64,000 nt of DNA from positions 83,490 through 147,489 of the forward strand of contig NZ_MCZZ01000130.1 of assembly GCF_002875705.1 (NCBI RefSeq), read 5' to 3'. Both the position numbers and the translations under genes were made by a program. The notes under the pieces were generated by a model, which was not told the DNA's origin, made no database searches, and saw nothing but the letters and a program-made list of their open reading frames with translations. Each line of letters begins with the position of its first letter. The first letter of the stretch is position 1. This document shows positions 53,643 through 64,000 of this stretch, piece after piece. This stretch comes from Vibrio sp. 10N.261.45.E2. Its GTDB lineage: Bacteria > Pseudomonadota > Gammaproteobacteria > Enterobacterales > Vibrionaceae.

Positions 53643-54515
53643 TTACCAACCCGTGATTTCACGTAGGCCTTTACCGATGTCAGCAAGAGACTTAACAGTC
53701 TTAACACCTGCTGCTTCAAGTGCTGCGAATTTATCTTCAGCAGTACCTTTACCGCCGGAGATGATTGCGCCTGCGTGACCCATACGTTTGCCCGGAGGAG
53801 CAGTAACACCAGCGATGTAAGAAACTACTGGTTTAGTTACGTTCGCTTTGATGAACTCAGCTGCTTCTTCTTCAGCTGTACCACCGATCTCACCAATCAT
53901 TACGATTGCTTCAGTTTCTGGGTCTTCTTGGAAAAGTTTTAGGATATCAATGAAGTTTGAACCTGGGATAGGGTCACCACCGATACCAACACATGTAGAC
54001 TGACCAAAGCCTTCATCTGTTGTTTGCTTAACTGCTTCGTACGTCAGAGTACCTGAGCGAGATACGATACCGACTTTACCTTTCTTATGGATGTGACCAG
54101 GCATGATACCAATCTTACACTCGTCTGGAGTGATAAGACCTGGACAGTTAGGACCGATCATACGAACGCCAGTTTCTTCTAGCTTCACTTTAACGTCGAT
54201 CATATCAGTTGTAGGGATACCTTCAGTGATCGTTACGATCAGTTCGATACCTGCATCAATCGCTTCTAGGATTGCATCTTTACAGAAAGGAGCTGGTACG
54301 TAGATTACTGTTGCTGTTGCACCAGTTACTTCTACTGCTTCACGTACTGTGTTGAATACTGGAAGGCCTAGGTGAGTTTGACCACCTTTACCAGGTGAAA
54401 CACCACCAACCATTTGCGTACCGTATGCGATAGCTTGGTCTGAGTGGAATGTACCTTGACCGCCAGTGAAACCCTGACAGATTACTTTAGTGTCTTTGTT
54501 AATTAATACAGACAT
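53643..54515 (-). CDS. sucD: Succinate--CoA ligase [ADP-forming] subunit alpha
   Basis: 290 residues. N-terminal CoA-binding domain ([24 protein letters not shown]), phosphohistidine in [16 protein letters not shown] (about 245-247). With SucC converts succinyl-CoA to succinate with substrate-level phosphorylation. Its ATG overlaps the sucC TAA by one base. Last gene of the sdh-suc cluster, followed by a short 3' UTR and terminator. Confidence 0.98.
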   Translation of the reverse strand: MSVLINKDTKVICQGFTGGQGTFHSDQAIAYGTQMVGGVSPGKGGQTHLGLPVFNTVREAVEVTGATATVIYVPAPFCKDAILEAIDAGIELIVTITEGIPTTDMIDVKVKLEETGVRMIGPNCPGLITPDECKIGIMPGHIHKKGKVGIVSRSGTLTYEAVKQTTDEGFGQSTCVGIGGDPIPGSNFIDILKLFQEDPETEAIVMIGEIGGTAEEEAAEFIKANVTKPVVSYIAGVTAPPGKRMGHAGAIISGGKGTAEDKFAALEAAGVKTVKSLADIGKGLREITGW

Positions 54516-55681
54516 TATTTAGCCTCCGCAGCAGCAACAACTTTCTGAGCAGCATCTGTTAGAGATTCAGCTGCAATGATATCAACATCAGAATTAGCAA
54601 GTACTTCGCGACCTAGGTCTGCGTTAGTACCTTCTAAACGAACAACTACAGGAACTGTCACGCCTACTTCTTTAACTGCACCGATAATACCTTCAGCGAT
54701 CATGTCACAACGAACGATGCCACCGAAGATGTTTACTAGTACTGCTTTAACATTGTCATCAGAAAGGATGATCTTGAATGCTTCAGCTACACGTTCTTTT
54801 GTCGCGCCGCCGCCTACATCAAGGAAGTTTGCTGGCTTGCCACCGTGTAGGTTTACGATATCCATCGTACCCATCGCAAGGCCTGCACCGTTAACCATAC
54901 AGCCAACGTTGCCATCTAGTGCTACGTAGTTCAGTTCCCACTGTGCTGCGTGTGCTTCGCGCTCATCTTCTTGAGATGGATCGTGCATTTCACGTAGTTT
55001 AGGCTGACGGTACATCGCGTTTGAGTCGATATTGATCTTGCCGTCTAGACAAAGCAGATTGCCTTCGCCAGTAATTACAAGTGGGTTAATTTCTAGTAGA
55101 GCTAGGTCGTACTGAGAGAACATTTGGCCAAGACCCATGAAGATCTTAACGAACTGTTTAATTTGATCGCCAACTAGACCAAGTTTGAACGCAAGTTCAC
55201 GGCCTTGGTAAGCTTGAGGGCCCACTAGAGGATCGATCGCTGATTGGTGAATCAACTCTGGAGTTTCTTCAGCGATTTTCTCAATGTCCACACCGCCTTC
55301 AGTTGACGCCATGAATACAATTTTGCGCGTTGCACGGTCAACAACAGCACCTAGGTAAAGTTCGTTAGCAATGTTCGATGCTTCTTCAACTAGGATCTTT
55401 GTTACAGGCTGACCATTAGCGTCTGTTTGGTAAGTCACTAGGTTTTTACCTAGCCACTTTTGTGCAAACTCTTTAACGCCTTCTTTTGTGTCATGTAGCT
55501 CTACGCCGCCCGCTTTACCGCGACCACCAGCGTGTACTTGACACTTAACGACTTTCTTGGCTGTACTGATACGGCCTGCAGCTTCGAAAGCTTCTTGTGC
55601 TGTATCACATGCGAAACCTTCTGGTACAGGCAAACCGAATTCTGCAAACAGCTGTTTGGCTTGGTATTCATGCAAATTCAT
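54515..55681 (-). CDS. sucC: Succinate--CoA ligase [ADP-forming] subunit beta
   Basis: 388 residues with ATP-grasp domain ([37 protein letters not shown]) and C-terminal CoA-ligase domain ([16 protein letters not shown]). Follows sucB after a 206-nt gap that contains a large hairpin. Confidence 0.98.
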   Translation of the reverse strand: MNLHEYQAKQLFAEFGLPVPEGFACDTAQEAFEAAGRISTAKKVVKCQVHAGGRGKAGGVELHDTKEGVKEFAQKWLGKNLVTYQTDANGQPVTKILVEEASNIANELYLGAVVDRATRKIVFMASTEGGVDIEKIAEETPELIHQSAIDPLVGPQAYQGRELAFKLGLVGDQIKQFVKIFMGLGQMFSQYDLALLEINPLVITGEGNLLCLDGKINIDSNAMYRQPKLREMHDPSQEDEREAHAAQWELNYVALDGNVGCMVNGAGLAMGTMDIVNLHGGKPANFLDVGGGATKERVAEAFKIILSDDNVKAVLVNIFGGIVRCDMIAEGIIGAVKEVGVTVPVVVRLEGTNADLGREVLANSDVDIIAAESLTDAAQKVVAAAEAK

Positions 55682-55848
55682 TTTGATATTCCGTTTATTT
55701 TCCCTTAAGGGATTATTATTTCCATAACGACACAGTTTCCTGTGTTACGTCTGTAGGGTCTTCTCAAATAAACTGCTGTCCATTTTCTAATGGCTTTACA
55801 GTTCAAGTGAAGGCCAGACGTTGAGCAGCCTAGCCTTTGAAACTTTTT

Positions 55849-55877
55849 ACGTCTAGCTAACGAGGTTAACTAGACGT
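55849..55877. repeat. Hairpin in the sucB-sucC gap
   Basis: ACGTCTAG-C-TAAC, GAG, GTTA-A-CTAGACGT: long inverted repeat 11 bp beyond the sucB stop, no clear U tract, so more likely an RNA stability or attenuation element. A second partial copy (AACGTCTAATAG) overlaps the sucB end. Confidence 0.65.
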
Positions 55878-55887
55878 TTTAGCGATA

Positions 55888-57096
55888 CTAAACGTCTAAT
55901 AGCAGACGTGCAGGATCTTCTAGTAGCTCTTTGATGGTCACTAGGAAGCCAACTGATTCACGGCCATCGATTAGACGGTGGTCGTAAGAAAGCGCTAGAT
56001 ACATCATTGGTAGAATCTCTACTTTGCCATCAACAGCCATTGGACGATCTTGGATTTTGTGCATACCCAAAATTGCCGCTTGAGGCGGGTTGATGATTGG
56101 CGTAGACATTAGAGAACCGAATACACCACCGTTTGTGATAGTGAAGTTACCGCCCATCAGTTCATCCACCGTTAGCTTGCCGTCACGGCCTTTGATTGCT
56201 AGCTCTTTGATGCCTTTTTCGATATCAGCGAAACCTAGTGTGTCACAGTCTTTTAGTACTGGAGTTACTAGACCACGTGGCGTTGATACTGCCATGCTGA
56301 TGTCGAAGTAGTTGTGGTAAACGATATCTGTACCATCAATAGAAGCGTTCACTTCTGGGAAACGTTTTAGTGCTTCTGTTACTGCTTTCACATAAAAAGA
56401 CATGAAACCAAGACGCGTATCGTGACGCTTCTCGAATTGGTCTTTGTACTGCTTACGAAGGTCCATGATTGGCTTCATGTTCACTTCATTGAAAGTAGTC
56501 AGCATTGCTGTGCTGTTTTTCGCTTCTAGAAGACGGTTTGCAACTGTCTTACGTAGGCGAGTCATAGGCACGCGTTTTTGGCTACGAGCGGCTGCTGGCG
56601 CTTCAACTACTGGTGCAGATGCTGCTGCCGGAGCCGCTTTCGCTGCTGCTAGGTGTGCGTCGATGTCTTCACGAGTAATACGACCACCAACACCAGTGCC
56701 TTTAACGTCAGCTGGTTGTAGGTTGTGCTCTGCAAGCAAGCGACGAACCGCAGGGCTTAGCGCGTCGTTACTCTCTTCTGTAAGAGCCGCTTTGTGGCGC
56801 TTATCAGGAGAGGCTTCTGTATCTTCAGTGGTATCTTTCGTTGGTTCACCAGCGACAGCACCCGGCTTGATTTTAGCCAGAAGCTGCTTAGAAAGTACCG
56901 TAGCACCCTCTTCTTCGATGATAGCTTCCAGAACACCCGCTTCAGGAGCCGGTACTTCTAGAACTACTTTATCTGTTTCGATATCTACAATGACTTCATC
57001 ACGTGCAACCGCTTCGCCCGGTTTTTTGTGCCAAGTAGCAACTGTTGCATCAGCCACAGATTCAGGTAAATCTGGAACCAGAATTTCAATTGTCAT
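55888..57096 (-). CDS. sucB: 2-oxoglutarate dehydrogenase dihydrolipoyl succinyltransferase (E2)
   Basis: 402 residues: one N-terminal lipoyl domain (lipoyl-Lys43 in [11 protein letters not shown]), a Ala/Pro linker, peripheral subunit-binding domain (about 112-148: [22 protein letters not shown]), and the catalytic domain with [11 protein letters not shown] (active-site His). Lies 21 bp after sucA. Confidence 0.98.
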   Translation of the reverse strand: MTIEILVPDLPESVADATVATWHKKPGEAVARDEVIVDIETDKVVLEVPAPEAGVLEAIIEEEGATVLSKQLLAKIKPGAVAGEPTKDTTEDTEASPDKRHKAALTEESNDALSPAVRRLLAEHNLQPADVKGTGVGGRITREDIDAHLAAAKAAPAAASAPVVEAPAAARSQKRVPMTRLRKTVANRLLEAKNSTAMLTTFNEVNMKPIMDLRKQYKDQFEKRHDTRLGFMSFYVKAVTEALKRFPEVNASIDGTDIVYHNYFDISMAVSTPRGLVTPVLKDCDTLGFADIEKGIKELAIKGRDGKLTVDELMGGNFTITNGGVFGSLMSTPIINPPQAAILGMHKIQDRPMAVDGKVEILPMMYLALSYDHRLIDGRESVGFLVTIKELLEDPARLLLDV

Positions 57097-57117
57097 GTGC
57101 GTATTTTCCTTTTACTT

Positions 57118-59934
57118 CTAGTTCTTAAGTAGGGTCAAAGCGTCGTCAACTAACGCTTTTTGTTGTTTCAAGTGTACCGACATATAGCCAACAGCTGGTG
57201 ATGCTGATGCAGGACGACCTGCATATTGAATATCAGCACCCACTGGGATAGCAGCTCGGAAATTATGCTGGCTACTGTACCAAGCACCTTGGTTTTGTGG
57301 CTCTTCTTGACACCAAACGTAATCGACTACATTTGTGTACTGTGCGATGGCAGCTCTCACGTCCTCGTAAGGGAACGGGTAAAGTTGCTCGATACGCACA
57401 ATAGCGACATCGTCTTGCTCGTTCTTGCGTCTTTGATCAAGTAGGTCAAAGTAAACCTTACCTGAACAGAACACGACGCGTTTTACGTTCTCAGGTACCA
57501 GATCATCAATTTCTGCGATAGCTGGTTGGAACGTGCCTTCTGCCAAATCTTCAAGAGAAGAAGTACACAGAGGGTGACGAAGCAATGACTTAGGTGACAT
57601 TACAATCAGTGGACGACGCATTGGTCGAACAACCTGACGACGAATCATGTGGTAAACCTGGGCTGGCGTTGAAGGAACAACAACCTGCATATTTTGTTCA
57701 GCACATAACTGAAGGTAACGCTCAAGACGTGCAGAAGAGTGCTCTGGGCCTTGACCTTCATAACCGTGAGGAAGCAGCATAGTTAGCCCACATAGACGTG
57801 CCCACTTTTGCTCGCCTGACGAAATAAATTGATCGATAACAACTTGTGCACCGTTTGCGAAGTCACCAAATTGTGCTTCCCAAAGGGTGAGACCGCTTGG
57901 CTCTGCTGTTGCGTAACCATACTCAAATGCCAGTACCGCTTCTTCAGACAATACCGAGTCAAACACTTGGAATGGCCCTTGCTTGTCATGGATGTTCGCA
58001 AGAGGAACATACGTGCTTGCATCTGATTGGTTGTGCAGTACTGAGTGACGGTGGAAGAACGTACCACGGCCTGAATCTTGGCCAGAGATACGAATACGCT
58101 TACCATCATCAACAAGTGTTGCGTAAGCCAGAGTTTCCGCCATACCCCAATCGACTTGTTTCTCACCATTCACCATGGCAGTACGATCGTTGTAAAGTTT
58201 GTTTACTCGACTTTGAAGCTTATGGCTGTCTGGGTATTGGCAAAGTTTGGTACCAAGCTCTTTGAGGCGCTCGATATCAACCTTATTATCCCATTCGATA
58301 TTCCAGTCGTGGCCTAGGTAAGGAGACCAATCTACTGAGTGAAGTGCCATTGGGCGCCACTCTTTAACCACAACTTCACCGTGATCAAGTGCATCACGAT
58401 ATTCGTTAACCAGTTGAGTTGCCGTATCAATACCAAACTCACCGCGCTCCATTAGCACGTCAGCATAAAGCTTACGTGGTGTTGGGTGCTTCTTGATTTT
58501 TTGGTACATCAAAGGCTGTGTTGCATTCGGCTCATCGGCTTCATTGTGACCGTGGCGACGGTAACAAACCAAATCGATAACAACATCACGCTTAAACGTA
58601 TTACGGTAATCTAGTGCAAGGCGCGCTACGAAAGCGACCGCTTCTGGGTCATCAGAGTTAACGTGGAAAATCGGAGCCTGAACCATCTTCGCGATATCGG
58701 TACAGTACATCGTAGAACGCGTATCGCGAGGGTTAGACGTTGTGAAACCAACTTGGTTGTTTACAACGATACGAACCGTACCACCCACGCAGAAACCACG
58801 CGCTTGAGACATGTTAAACGTCTCTTGAACTACACCCTGACCCGCGATAGCTGAATCACCGTGGATAGTAATAGGAAGTACACGGCTACCATCATTATCA
58901 CCAAGGCGATCTTGACGTGCACGTACTGAACCGATAACTACCGGGTTTACGATTTCTAAGTGAGATGGGTTAAATGCTAGTGCTAAGTGAACGTTGCCGC
59001 CTGGCGTTGCAAAATCCGCAGAGAAACCTTGGTGGTATTTCACATCACCAGTACCCCACGTGTCGTCGTGCTTGCCCGCAAACTCGTCAAACAGGTCTTG
59101 TGGCTTTTTACCAAGCACGTTGACCAACATGTTTAGACGACCACGGTGAGCCATACCAACAACAACTTCACGCATGCCTTGTCCGCCAGCATGACGAATA
59201 ATTTCTTTCGTCATTGGGATAAGAGCATCACCACCTTCCAACGAGAAGCGTTTTGCGCCTGGGAATTTTGCACCAAGATAGCGCTCAAGACCTTCAGCAG
59301 CAGTTAGCTCTTCTAGGAAAGCTTGCTTTTCTTCTTTATTGAAAGAGGGTTGACCAGATACAGACTCTAAGCGTTGTTGAATCCAACGCTTTTGCTCTGT
59401 ATTTGTCATGTGCATGTATTCAGCACCAATAGAGCCACAATAAGTTTGCTTTAGAGATTTGTAGAGATCTTTAAGCACCATCGTCTCTTGGCCAATGGCG
59501 TAAGAGCCGACGTTAAACGTCTCATTGAGGTCATCTTCGGTAAGAGTGTGGAAAGAAGGGGCCAGTTCATCAACTGTCGCTCTTTTCCATAAACCTAGGG
59601 GGTCTAGATTTGCTGCTTGATGCCCTCGGAATCGATAGGCATTAATAAGTTGCAGAACTTTTACTTGTTTCGCATCGACATCTGGATCACTAACTTGGAC
59701 ACTGTAATGCTTTGTTTCTTGAGCGAGTCGACGGAAGTATTCACGAACACGAGAGTGTGGTTGTTCCACTGTCTCTGAAGCCTGCACAGGCAGTTCTTCA
59801 AAAACACTTCTCCATTCGTCACTTACCGAATCTGGGTCACTTAGATACAGTTCATAGAGTTCTTCTACGTACGTTGCATTGGCGCCAGCCAAGTGTGAAG
59901 ACTCGAGCCATGCCTTCATCACGCCGTTGTGCAT
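57118..59934 (-). CDS. sucA: 2-oxoglutarate dehydrogenase E1 component
   Basis: 938-residue thiamine-diphosphate enzyme decarboxylating 2-oxoglutarate. N-terminus MKAWLESSHLAGANATYVEELYELY, MAHRGRLNMLVNVLGK, the ThDP/Mg motif region GDSAIAGQGVVQE, and YQKIKKHPTPRKLYADVL are all typical. ATG at 59934 has AAGGG about 6 nt upstream. Lpd (E3) is not in the window. Confidence 0.98.
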   Translation of the reverse strand: MHNGVMKAWLESSHLAGANATYVEELYELYLSDPDSVSDEWRSVFEELPVQASETVEQPHSRVREYFRRLAQETKHYSVQVSDPDVDAKQVKVLQLINAYRFRGHQAANLDPLGLWKRATVDELAPSFHTLTEDDLNETFNVGSYAIGQETMVLKDLYKSLKQTYCGSIGAEYMHMTNTEQKRWIQQRLESVSGQPSFNKEEKQAFLEELTAAEGLERYLGAKFPGAKRFSLEGGDALIPMTKEIIRHAGGQGMREVVVGMAHRGRLNMLVNVLGKKPQDLFDEFAGKHDDTWGTGDVKYHQGFSADFATPGGNVHLALAFNPSHLEIVNPVVIGSVRARQDRLGDNDGSRVLPITIHGDSAIAGQGVVQETFNMSQARGFCVGGTVRIVVNNQVGFTTSNPRDTRSTMYCTDIAKMVQAPIFHVNSDDPEAVAFVARLALDYRNTFKRDVVIDLVCYRRHGHNEADEPNATQPLMYQKIKKHPTPRKLYADVLMERGEFGIDTATQLVNEYRDALDHGEVVVKEWRPMALHSVDWSPYLGHDWNIEWDNKVDIERLKELGTKLCQYPDSHKLQSRVNKLYNDRTAMVNGEKQVDWGMAETLAYATLVDDGKRIRISGQDSGRGTFFHRHSVLHNQSDASTYVPLANIHDKQGPFQVFDSVLSEEAVLAFEYGYATAEPSGLTLWEAQFGDFANGAQVVIDQFISSGEQKWARLCGLTMLLPHGYEGQGPEHSSARLERYLQLCAEQNMQVVVPSTPAQVYHMIRRQVVRPMRRPLIVMSPKSLLRHPLCTSSLEDLAEGTFQPAIAEIDDLVPENVKRVVFCSGKVYFDLLDQRRKNEQDDVAIVRIEQLYPFPYEDVRAAIAQYTNVVDYVWCQEEPQNQGAWYSSQHNFRAAIPVGADIQYAGRPASASPAVGYMSVHLKQQKALVDDALTLLKN

Positions 59935-59989
59935 ATTTTCCCTTAACCAGTAGTTTTCACGTTTGCTGCGGTCTATGCCGAGCTATTAA

Positions 59990-60021
59990 AAGGCCGCCCC
60001 AAAACTTCTAGGGCGGCAATT
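59990..60021. terminator. Hairpin in the sdhB-sucA gap (internal terminator or processing signal)
   Basis: GCCGCCC, 11-nt loop, GGGCGGC followed on the minus strand by CTTTTAAT and on the plus strand by AATTTTTAT. A strong stem within the sdh-suc transcription unit, likely giving partial termination or mRNA stabilisation rather than full stop. Confidence 0.6.
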
Positions 60022-60031
60022 TTTATATAAC

Positions 60032-60745
60032 TTAAACCGAACGATTCACTAGCATGGTCTTGATGTGACCAATCGCTTTCGTCGGATTTAATCCCTTAGG
60101 ACAAACACTTACACAATTCATGATGCCATGGCAACGAAAAACGCTAAATGCATCATCAAGATCGGACAAACGTTCGTCTGTCGCAGTATCTCGGCTATCA
60201 ATTAGCCAACGGTACGCTGCAAGCAGGCCTGCTGGTCCGATGAATTTGTCAGGGTTCCACCAGAACGATGGGCATGACGTTGTACAACATGCACACATGA
60301 TACATTCGTACAATCCATCTAAATGAGCACGCTCATCAGGGCTTTGTAAGTTTTCACGAGCCGGTGGCACATTGCCATCAGACACTAAGAATGGCTTCAC
60401 TTTTTCGTAGTTATCGTAGAACTGAGTCATGTCTACAATCAGGTCACGAACAACCGGTAAGCCAGGCAATGGACGAATCACAATCTTGTCTTGGCCCGAA
60501 AGCGCAGACAACGGAGTGATACAAGCCAGGCCGTTTTTACCGTTCATGTTCAAACCATCCGAGCCACATACACCTTCACGGCATGAGCGACGGAATGCGA
60601 TCGTTGGATCTTGCTCTTTCAACAGAATAAGCGCATCCAAAAGCATCATGTCTGAACCTTCATCCACTTCTAGAGTGTATTCCTTCATATAAGGCTTCTG
60701 GTCGACATCTGGATTGTAACGGTATAAAGAGAAATTCAGTTTCAT
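60032..60745 (-). CDS. sdhB: Succinate dehydrogenase iron-sulfur subunit
   Basis: 237 residues. 2Fe-2S cluster Cys in SCREGVCGSDG, and 4Fe-4S/3Fe-4S Cys in CIMCACCTTSCPSFWWN and CHGIMNCVSVCPKGLNP. The ATG at 60745 (MKLNFSLYRYNPD) is preferred to one two codons earlier because AAGGAG then lies 8 nt away. Transfers electrons from SdhA FAD to quinone. Confidence 0.97.
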   Translation of the reverse strand: MKLNFSLYRYNPDVDQKPYMKEYTLEVDEGSDMMLLDALILLKEQDPTIAFRRSCREGVCGSDGLNMNGKNGLACITPLSALSGQDKIVIRPLPGLPVVRDLIVDMTQFYDNYEKVKPFLVSDGNVPPARENLQSPDERAHLDGLYECIMCACCTTSCPSFWWNPDKFIGPAGLLAAYRWLIDSRDTATDERLSDLDDAFSVFRCHGIMNCVSVCPKGLNPTKAIGHIKTMLVNRSV

Positions 60746-60757
60746 GGTCATATCTCC

Positions 60758-62524
60758 TTAGTACGTACGTGCTTTTGGTGGGAACGCTTCACGATGGATA
60801 GGCTCCATGTTTACACCACGCTTAGTCATGCTCTCTGACTCTGGGTTATAAAGTGAGTGGCATAGCCATTGCTCATCATCACGGTCAGGGAAATCGAATC
60901 GAGCGTGTGCGCCACGGCTCTCTGTACGGAAGTTTGCAGCAACAGCCGTCGCGAATGCCGTTTCCATCAAGTTTTCAAGCTCTAAACACTCGATACGTTG
61001 AGTGTTGAACTCTGTAGACTTATCAGATAGATGTGCATTCTTCAGACGCTCGCGAATTGCTTTAAGCTCTTCTAGGCCTTCAGCCATTGCTTTACCTTCA
61101 CGGAATACCGAGAAGTTATTCTGCATACATTGCTGAAGATCTTTACGGATTTGTGCTGGGTCTTCGCCGTCAGTGCTGTTTTCCCAACGGTTGTAACGCT
61201 CTAGAGAACGTTCAATGTCAGCTTCAGTTGCTGGCTTAGCTTCTTCTTGCTTCTTCAGTGTCTCACCTAGGTGTAGACCTGTCGCACGACCAAATACCAC
61301 CAAATCAAGCAGTGAGTTACCACCTAGACGGTTAGCGCCGTGTACTGATACTGATGCGATTTCACCACAAGCAAATAGACCTTGGATTTCAACATCGCTG
61401 CCGTCTTCAGTTTGCTTAATAGCTTGGCCAGAAACTTGTGTTGGGACACCACCCATCATGTAGTGACATGTAGGGATTACTGGAATTGGCTCTTTCACTG
61501 GATCAACGTGAGCAAAGGTACGAGACAGTTCACATACACCAGGAAGACGAGATTCAAGTGTCTCTTTACCTAAGTGATCAAGCTTCAGCTTGATATGTGG
61601 ACCCCAAGGGCCATCGCAACCGCGACCTTCACGGATTTCAACCATCATTGAACGTGCAACAACATCACGACCCGCTAAGTCTTTAGCGTTTGGTGCGTAA
61701 CGTTCCATGAAGCGTTCGCCGTCTTTATTGAGAAGGTAACCACCTTCACCACGACAACCTTCCGTTACCAATACACCTGCGCCAGCGATACCCGTTGGGT
61801 GGAACTGCCACATTTCGATGTCTTGCATAGGAACGCCAGCACGAATCGCCATACCAACACCGTCACCAGTGTTGATGTGAGCGTTAGTTGTAGAAGCGTA
61901 GATACGACCAGCACCACCAGTAGCAAGGATTGTTGCCTTCGCTTTGAAGTAGCAAACTTCGCCCGTTTCCATACAAAGCGCAGTTGTACCTAAGATTGCA
62001 CCATCTTCGTTCTTAACAAGATCCAGTGCATACCACTCAGAGAAAACTGTCGTTTTGTGTTTAATGTTTTGCTGGTAAAGCGTATGAAGCAGTGCGTGAC
62101 CAGTACGGTCGGCTGCAGCTGCGGTACGAGCCGCTTGCTCACCACCAAAGTTTTTCGATTGACCACCGAAAGGACGTTGGTAAATAGTACCGTTCTCAAA
62201 ACGAGAGAAAGGTAGGCCCATTTTTTCAAGTTCGATTACTGATTCAGGACCATTTTTACACATGTACTCAATAGCATCTTGGTCACCGATGTAATCAGAA
62301 CCTTTTACGGTGTCGTACATGTGCTGCTCCCAATGGTCTTCATGCGCGTTACCAAGAGCAACAGTGATGCCGCCTTGCGCAGAAACCGTATGAGAACGAG
62401 TAGGGAAAACTTTAGAAAGCAATGCACAAGATAGGCCTTGCTCAGAAATTTGCAGTGCGGCACGCATACCTGCACCACCAGCGCCGATAACTACGGCATC
62501 AAACTCACGAACAGGAATAGTCAC
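60758..62524 (-). CDS. sdhA: Succinate dehydrogenase flavoprotein subunit
   Basis: 588 residues. FAD-binding [14 protein letters not shown], covalent FAD His45 in SHTVSAQGG, and active-site [18 protein letters not shown]. Start codon is GTG at 62524, directly after the sdhD stop (TAAGTG), with the SD inside the end of sdhD; ValThrIleProValArgGlu aligns with E. coli SdhA. Confidence 0.98.
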   Translation of the reverse strand: MTIPVREFDAVVIGAGGAGMRAALQISEQGLSCALLSKVFPTRSHTVSAQGGITVALGNAHEDHWEQHMYDTVKGSDYIGDQDAIEYMCKNGPESVIELEKMGLPFSRFENGTIYQRPFGGQSKNFGGEQAARTAAAADRTGHALLHTLYQQNIKHKTTVFSEWYALDLVKNEDGAILGTTALCMETGEVCYFKAKATILATGGAGRIYASTTNAHINTGDGVGMAIRAGVPMQDIEMWQFHPTGIAGAGVLVTEGCRGEGGYLLNKDGERFMERYAPNAKDLAGRDVVARSMMVEIREGRGCDGPWGPHIKLKLDHLGKETLESRLPGVCELSRTFAHVDPVKEPIPVIPTCHYMMGGVPTQVSGQAIKQTEDGSDVEIQGLFACGEIASVSVHGANRLGGNSLLDLVVFGRATGLHLGETLKKQEEAKPATEADIERSLERYNRWENSTDGEDPAQIRKDLQQCMQNNFSVFREGKAMAEGLEELKAIRERLKNAHLSDKSTEFNTQRIECLELENLMETAFATAVAANFRTESRGAHARFDFPDRDDEQWLCHSLYNPESESMTKRGVNMEPIHREAFPPKARTY

Positions 62525-62872
62525 TTACGCACCCCACAAAATAAACAGACCAGAGAAGAAATATCCAAGAAGAACTGCAACAACACCGACTTGAAGACCA
62601 ACACGCAATTTTGCGCATTTGATGTAGTCAGTTAGTACTTGCCATAGGCCGATCCACGCATGAACCAAAACAGAAGTAAGCGCTAACATGGTGAAGACTT
62701 TAGTGAATGTTCCACCAAAGAATTGCGTCCAAGATGCGTAAGAGATATCACCAGAGAAAGCGCAGAAGCTTACTAGGTAGATAGTGTAAAGCGTCATAAT
62801 GATGGCAGTTGCACGAATCAATAGATAATCGTGGACACCATTACGACCAAAAGTAGAAACGTTGTTTACCAT
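62525..62872 (-). CDS. sdhD: Succinate dehydrogenase membrane anchor subunit D
   Basis: 115 residues with three TM helices; heme ligand His in LTSVLVHAWIGLWQVLTDYIK. Overlaps the end of sdhC by 7 bp. With SdhC binds heme b and quinone. Confidence 0.95.
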   Translation of the reverse strand: MVNNVSTFGRNGVHDYLLIRATAIIMTLYTIYLVSFCAFSGDISYASWTQFFGGTFTKVFTMLALTSVLVHAWIGLWQVLTDYIKCAKLRVGLQVGVVAVLLGYFFSGLFILWGA

Positions 62873-63258
62873 ACTAAGATCCCCGCTAGTAGAGACAATA
62901 CCGCTGTTGCTGCGAATGCAACCTTAGCGCTCTTAGCGCCAGATTCCAGCTCTTCAAAGTGACCTAAGTCCATAAGAAGGTGACGAATACCACCAGCAAT
63001 GTGGTAAGCCAAAGCGGTTAAAATGCCCCACAGAATAAACTTCACGAAGAAACCATCGACAATGTCGCTAGCTTCCATAAAGCCTACTGGGGATGAGAGG
63101 GAAATGGATAGTAACCAAAGCAAAATTCCAATCGCAACAAAAGTTATCACCCCAGACACACGGTGTAGGATGGAAGCTATTGCTGTGATTGGAAAGTGGA
63201 TGGTCTGTAAATCTAAATTAACAGGTCTTGTCTTTCTTTCTTTCACGGGCTTGCTCAC
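62866..63258 (-). CDS. sdhC: Succinate dehydrogenase cytochrome b556 subunit
   Basis: 130 residues, three TM helices; family motifs RPVNLDLQTIHFPITAIASILHRVSG (quinone site) and AYHIAGGIRHLLMDLGH (heme His). GTG start at 63258 with GGAG 4 nt upstream. First gene of sdhCDAB-sucABCD. Confidence 0.96.
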   Translation of the reverse strand: MSKPVKERKTRPVNLDLQTIHFPITAIASILHRVSGVITFVAIGILLWLLSISLSSPVGFMEASDIVDGFFVKFILWGILTALAYHIAGGIRHLLMDLGHFEELESGAKSAKVAFAATAVLSLLAGILVW

Positions 63259-63675
63259 TCAGCTCCATTGAGCATTATGGTCATTAAATAACCTTATGAT
63301 ATTGTTATGGACAAAATTTGATTGCTAACCTTCAAAATTTAACATTAACTTAACAAATAACTGAAGTTGAGCCTTAGATAATTGTAAAATAGTTGTTAAC
63401 AGCTCAACTAAGAAAGACACCTCACATTTCTTCTTAGCCTTGCATTTATAAGGTTTTAACCAAACTTTTCAGCGCCACTATACGGCTCGCAACATTCTAA
63501 TACAATTGATGTAACAAATAATGCTACACAGACCAGATTTTTAACGAATTTAATGTAAAAAACACTAACAAGTGCACACAAAGCTTCAGAAAAATTGACT
63601 TTCCCACGTAAGACCAGTAAAAAAATGGCACATAAACATCCTGGACGGATTAAATAATAAACAAAGGAGATTGTT
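63259..63675. promoter_or_regulatory. 417-bp divergent control region sdhC/gltA
   Basis: AT-rich gap holding both promoters. An ArcA-like site is at 63340-63354 near sdhC. A possible gltA promoter is TTGACT (63595-63600), 17-bp spacer, TAAAAA (63618-63623). gltA has a strong RBS (AAAGGAG, 63664-63670). No clear CRP dyad was seen. No gene fits in the gap. Confidence 0.6.
63340..63354 (-). promoter_or_regulatory. Candidate ArcA-P site upstream of sdhC
   Basis: GTTAAGTTAATGTTA on the minus strand matches the ArcA consensus GTTAATTAAATGTTA at 13 of 15. It lies 82-96 bp upstream of the sdhC start. ArcA represses sdh-suc under low oxygen in E. coli. Confidence 0.55.
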
Positions 63676-64000
63676 ATGGCGGATAAGAAAGCTACCCTTC
63701 ACATTGAAGGTCAAGCGCCAATCGAGCTGCCGATTACAGAAGGTGTACTTGGTACTCCAGTGATCGATGTTCGTACACTAGGTTCTAATGGTTTTTTCAC
63801 TTTTGACCCTGGTTTTCTTGCCACTGCATCCTGTGAGTCTCAAATCACTTTTATTGACGGTGGAAAAGGTATTCTTTTACATCGTGGTTATCCAATTGAC
63901 CAACTTGCCAATAACGCTGATTACTTAGAAGTGTGTTACATACTTCTTTACGGTGAAGCCCCATCTCGAGCTGAATACGAAAAGTTCAAGACTACCGTGA
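63676..64000 (+). CDS. gltA: Citrate synthase, 3' truncated by window edge
   Basis: First 108 residues of a type II (NADH-sensitive) citrate synthase: [19 protein letters not shown], and [21 protein letters not shown]. Start ATG has AAAGGAG 5-6 nt upstream. It is divergent from sdhC, the standard gamma-proteobacterial layout. The catalytic residues lie beyond the window. Confidence 0.95.
   Translation, partial: MADKKATLHIEGQAPIELPITEGVLGTPVIDVRTLGSNGFFTFDPGFLATASCESQITFIDGGKGILLHRGYPIDQLANNADYLEVCYILLYGEAPSRAEYEKFKTTV

Noticed and set aside
56444..57121. 225-residue plus-strand ORF opposite sucB
   Set aside because: Ala/Ser/Arg-rich mirror of the sucB linker; sucB itself is unambiguous.

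Overview
This window is chromosomal DNA of a gamma-proteobacterium of the family Vibrionaceae, almost certainly a Vibrio; a Splendidus-like species is possible but is only an impression. The reasons are the gene order (pdxB-asd-hubP-truA-accD-folC-dedD-cvpA-purF, ycgL-minCDE-rnd-fadD, sdhCDAB-sucABCD divergent from gltA), the FimV-family polar protein of the HubP type, and a TfoS-type chitin/competence regulator beside an sRNA-like locus. Coding density is high and nearly everything is core genome. I saw no prophage, insertion sequence, CRISPR array or integron.

Layout. 1-771: 3' part of a LysR regulator. 848-6728: purF, cvpA, dedD, folC, accD and truA, all on the minus strand, with a PurR operator in front of cvpA. 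6922-15968: hubP, asd, pdxB and fabB on the minus strand; the fabB 3' UTR matches the position and architecture of the Vibrio sRNA FarS. 16097-23311: mnmC, a flavin reductase, yfcL, epmC, a TRIC-type channel gene, aroC, tRNA-Arg(TCT), and folD with a perfect PurR palindrome. 23426-29210: a CPA1 antiporter with a terminator-like hairpin directly before its RBS, nupC, a second LysR gene, an MltB-type transglycosylase and ycgL. 29430-31196: minCDE. 31294-38910, minus strand: rnd, fadD, an alpha/beta hydrolase, slp, a small unknown gene, tsaB, yoaA. 39071-43883: a small unknown gene, purU, a palindromic intergenic repeat, yecM, argS and a HIT-family gene. 44017-46739: feoABC. About 47045-47176: TfoR-like sRNA. 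47340-50723: tfoS. 50971-53509: znuA divergent from znuCB around a Zur box. 53643-63258: sdhCDAB-sucABCD. 63676-64000: start of gltA.

How the genes work together. Three purine or one-carbon related promoters (cvpA-purF, folD, nupC) carry PurR-like palindromes, which suggests one regulon. fabB-FarS and fadD cover fatty acid synthesis and breakdown. TfoS-TfoR connects chitin sensing to natural competence. The feo and znu systems are flanked by Fur-like and Zur-like sites. The sdh-suc cluster and gltA cover more than half of the TCA cycle and share a 417-bp control region with an ArcA-like site.

Method limits: all calls come from reading sequence and recalling family features. No alignment, folding or database search was run. 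Unusual start codons (TTG or GTG) were checked by eye and are noted for each gene.
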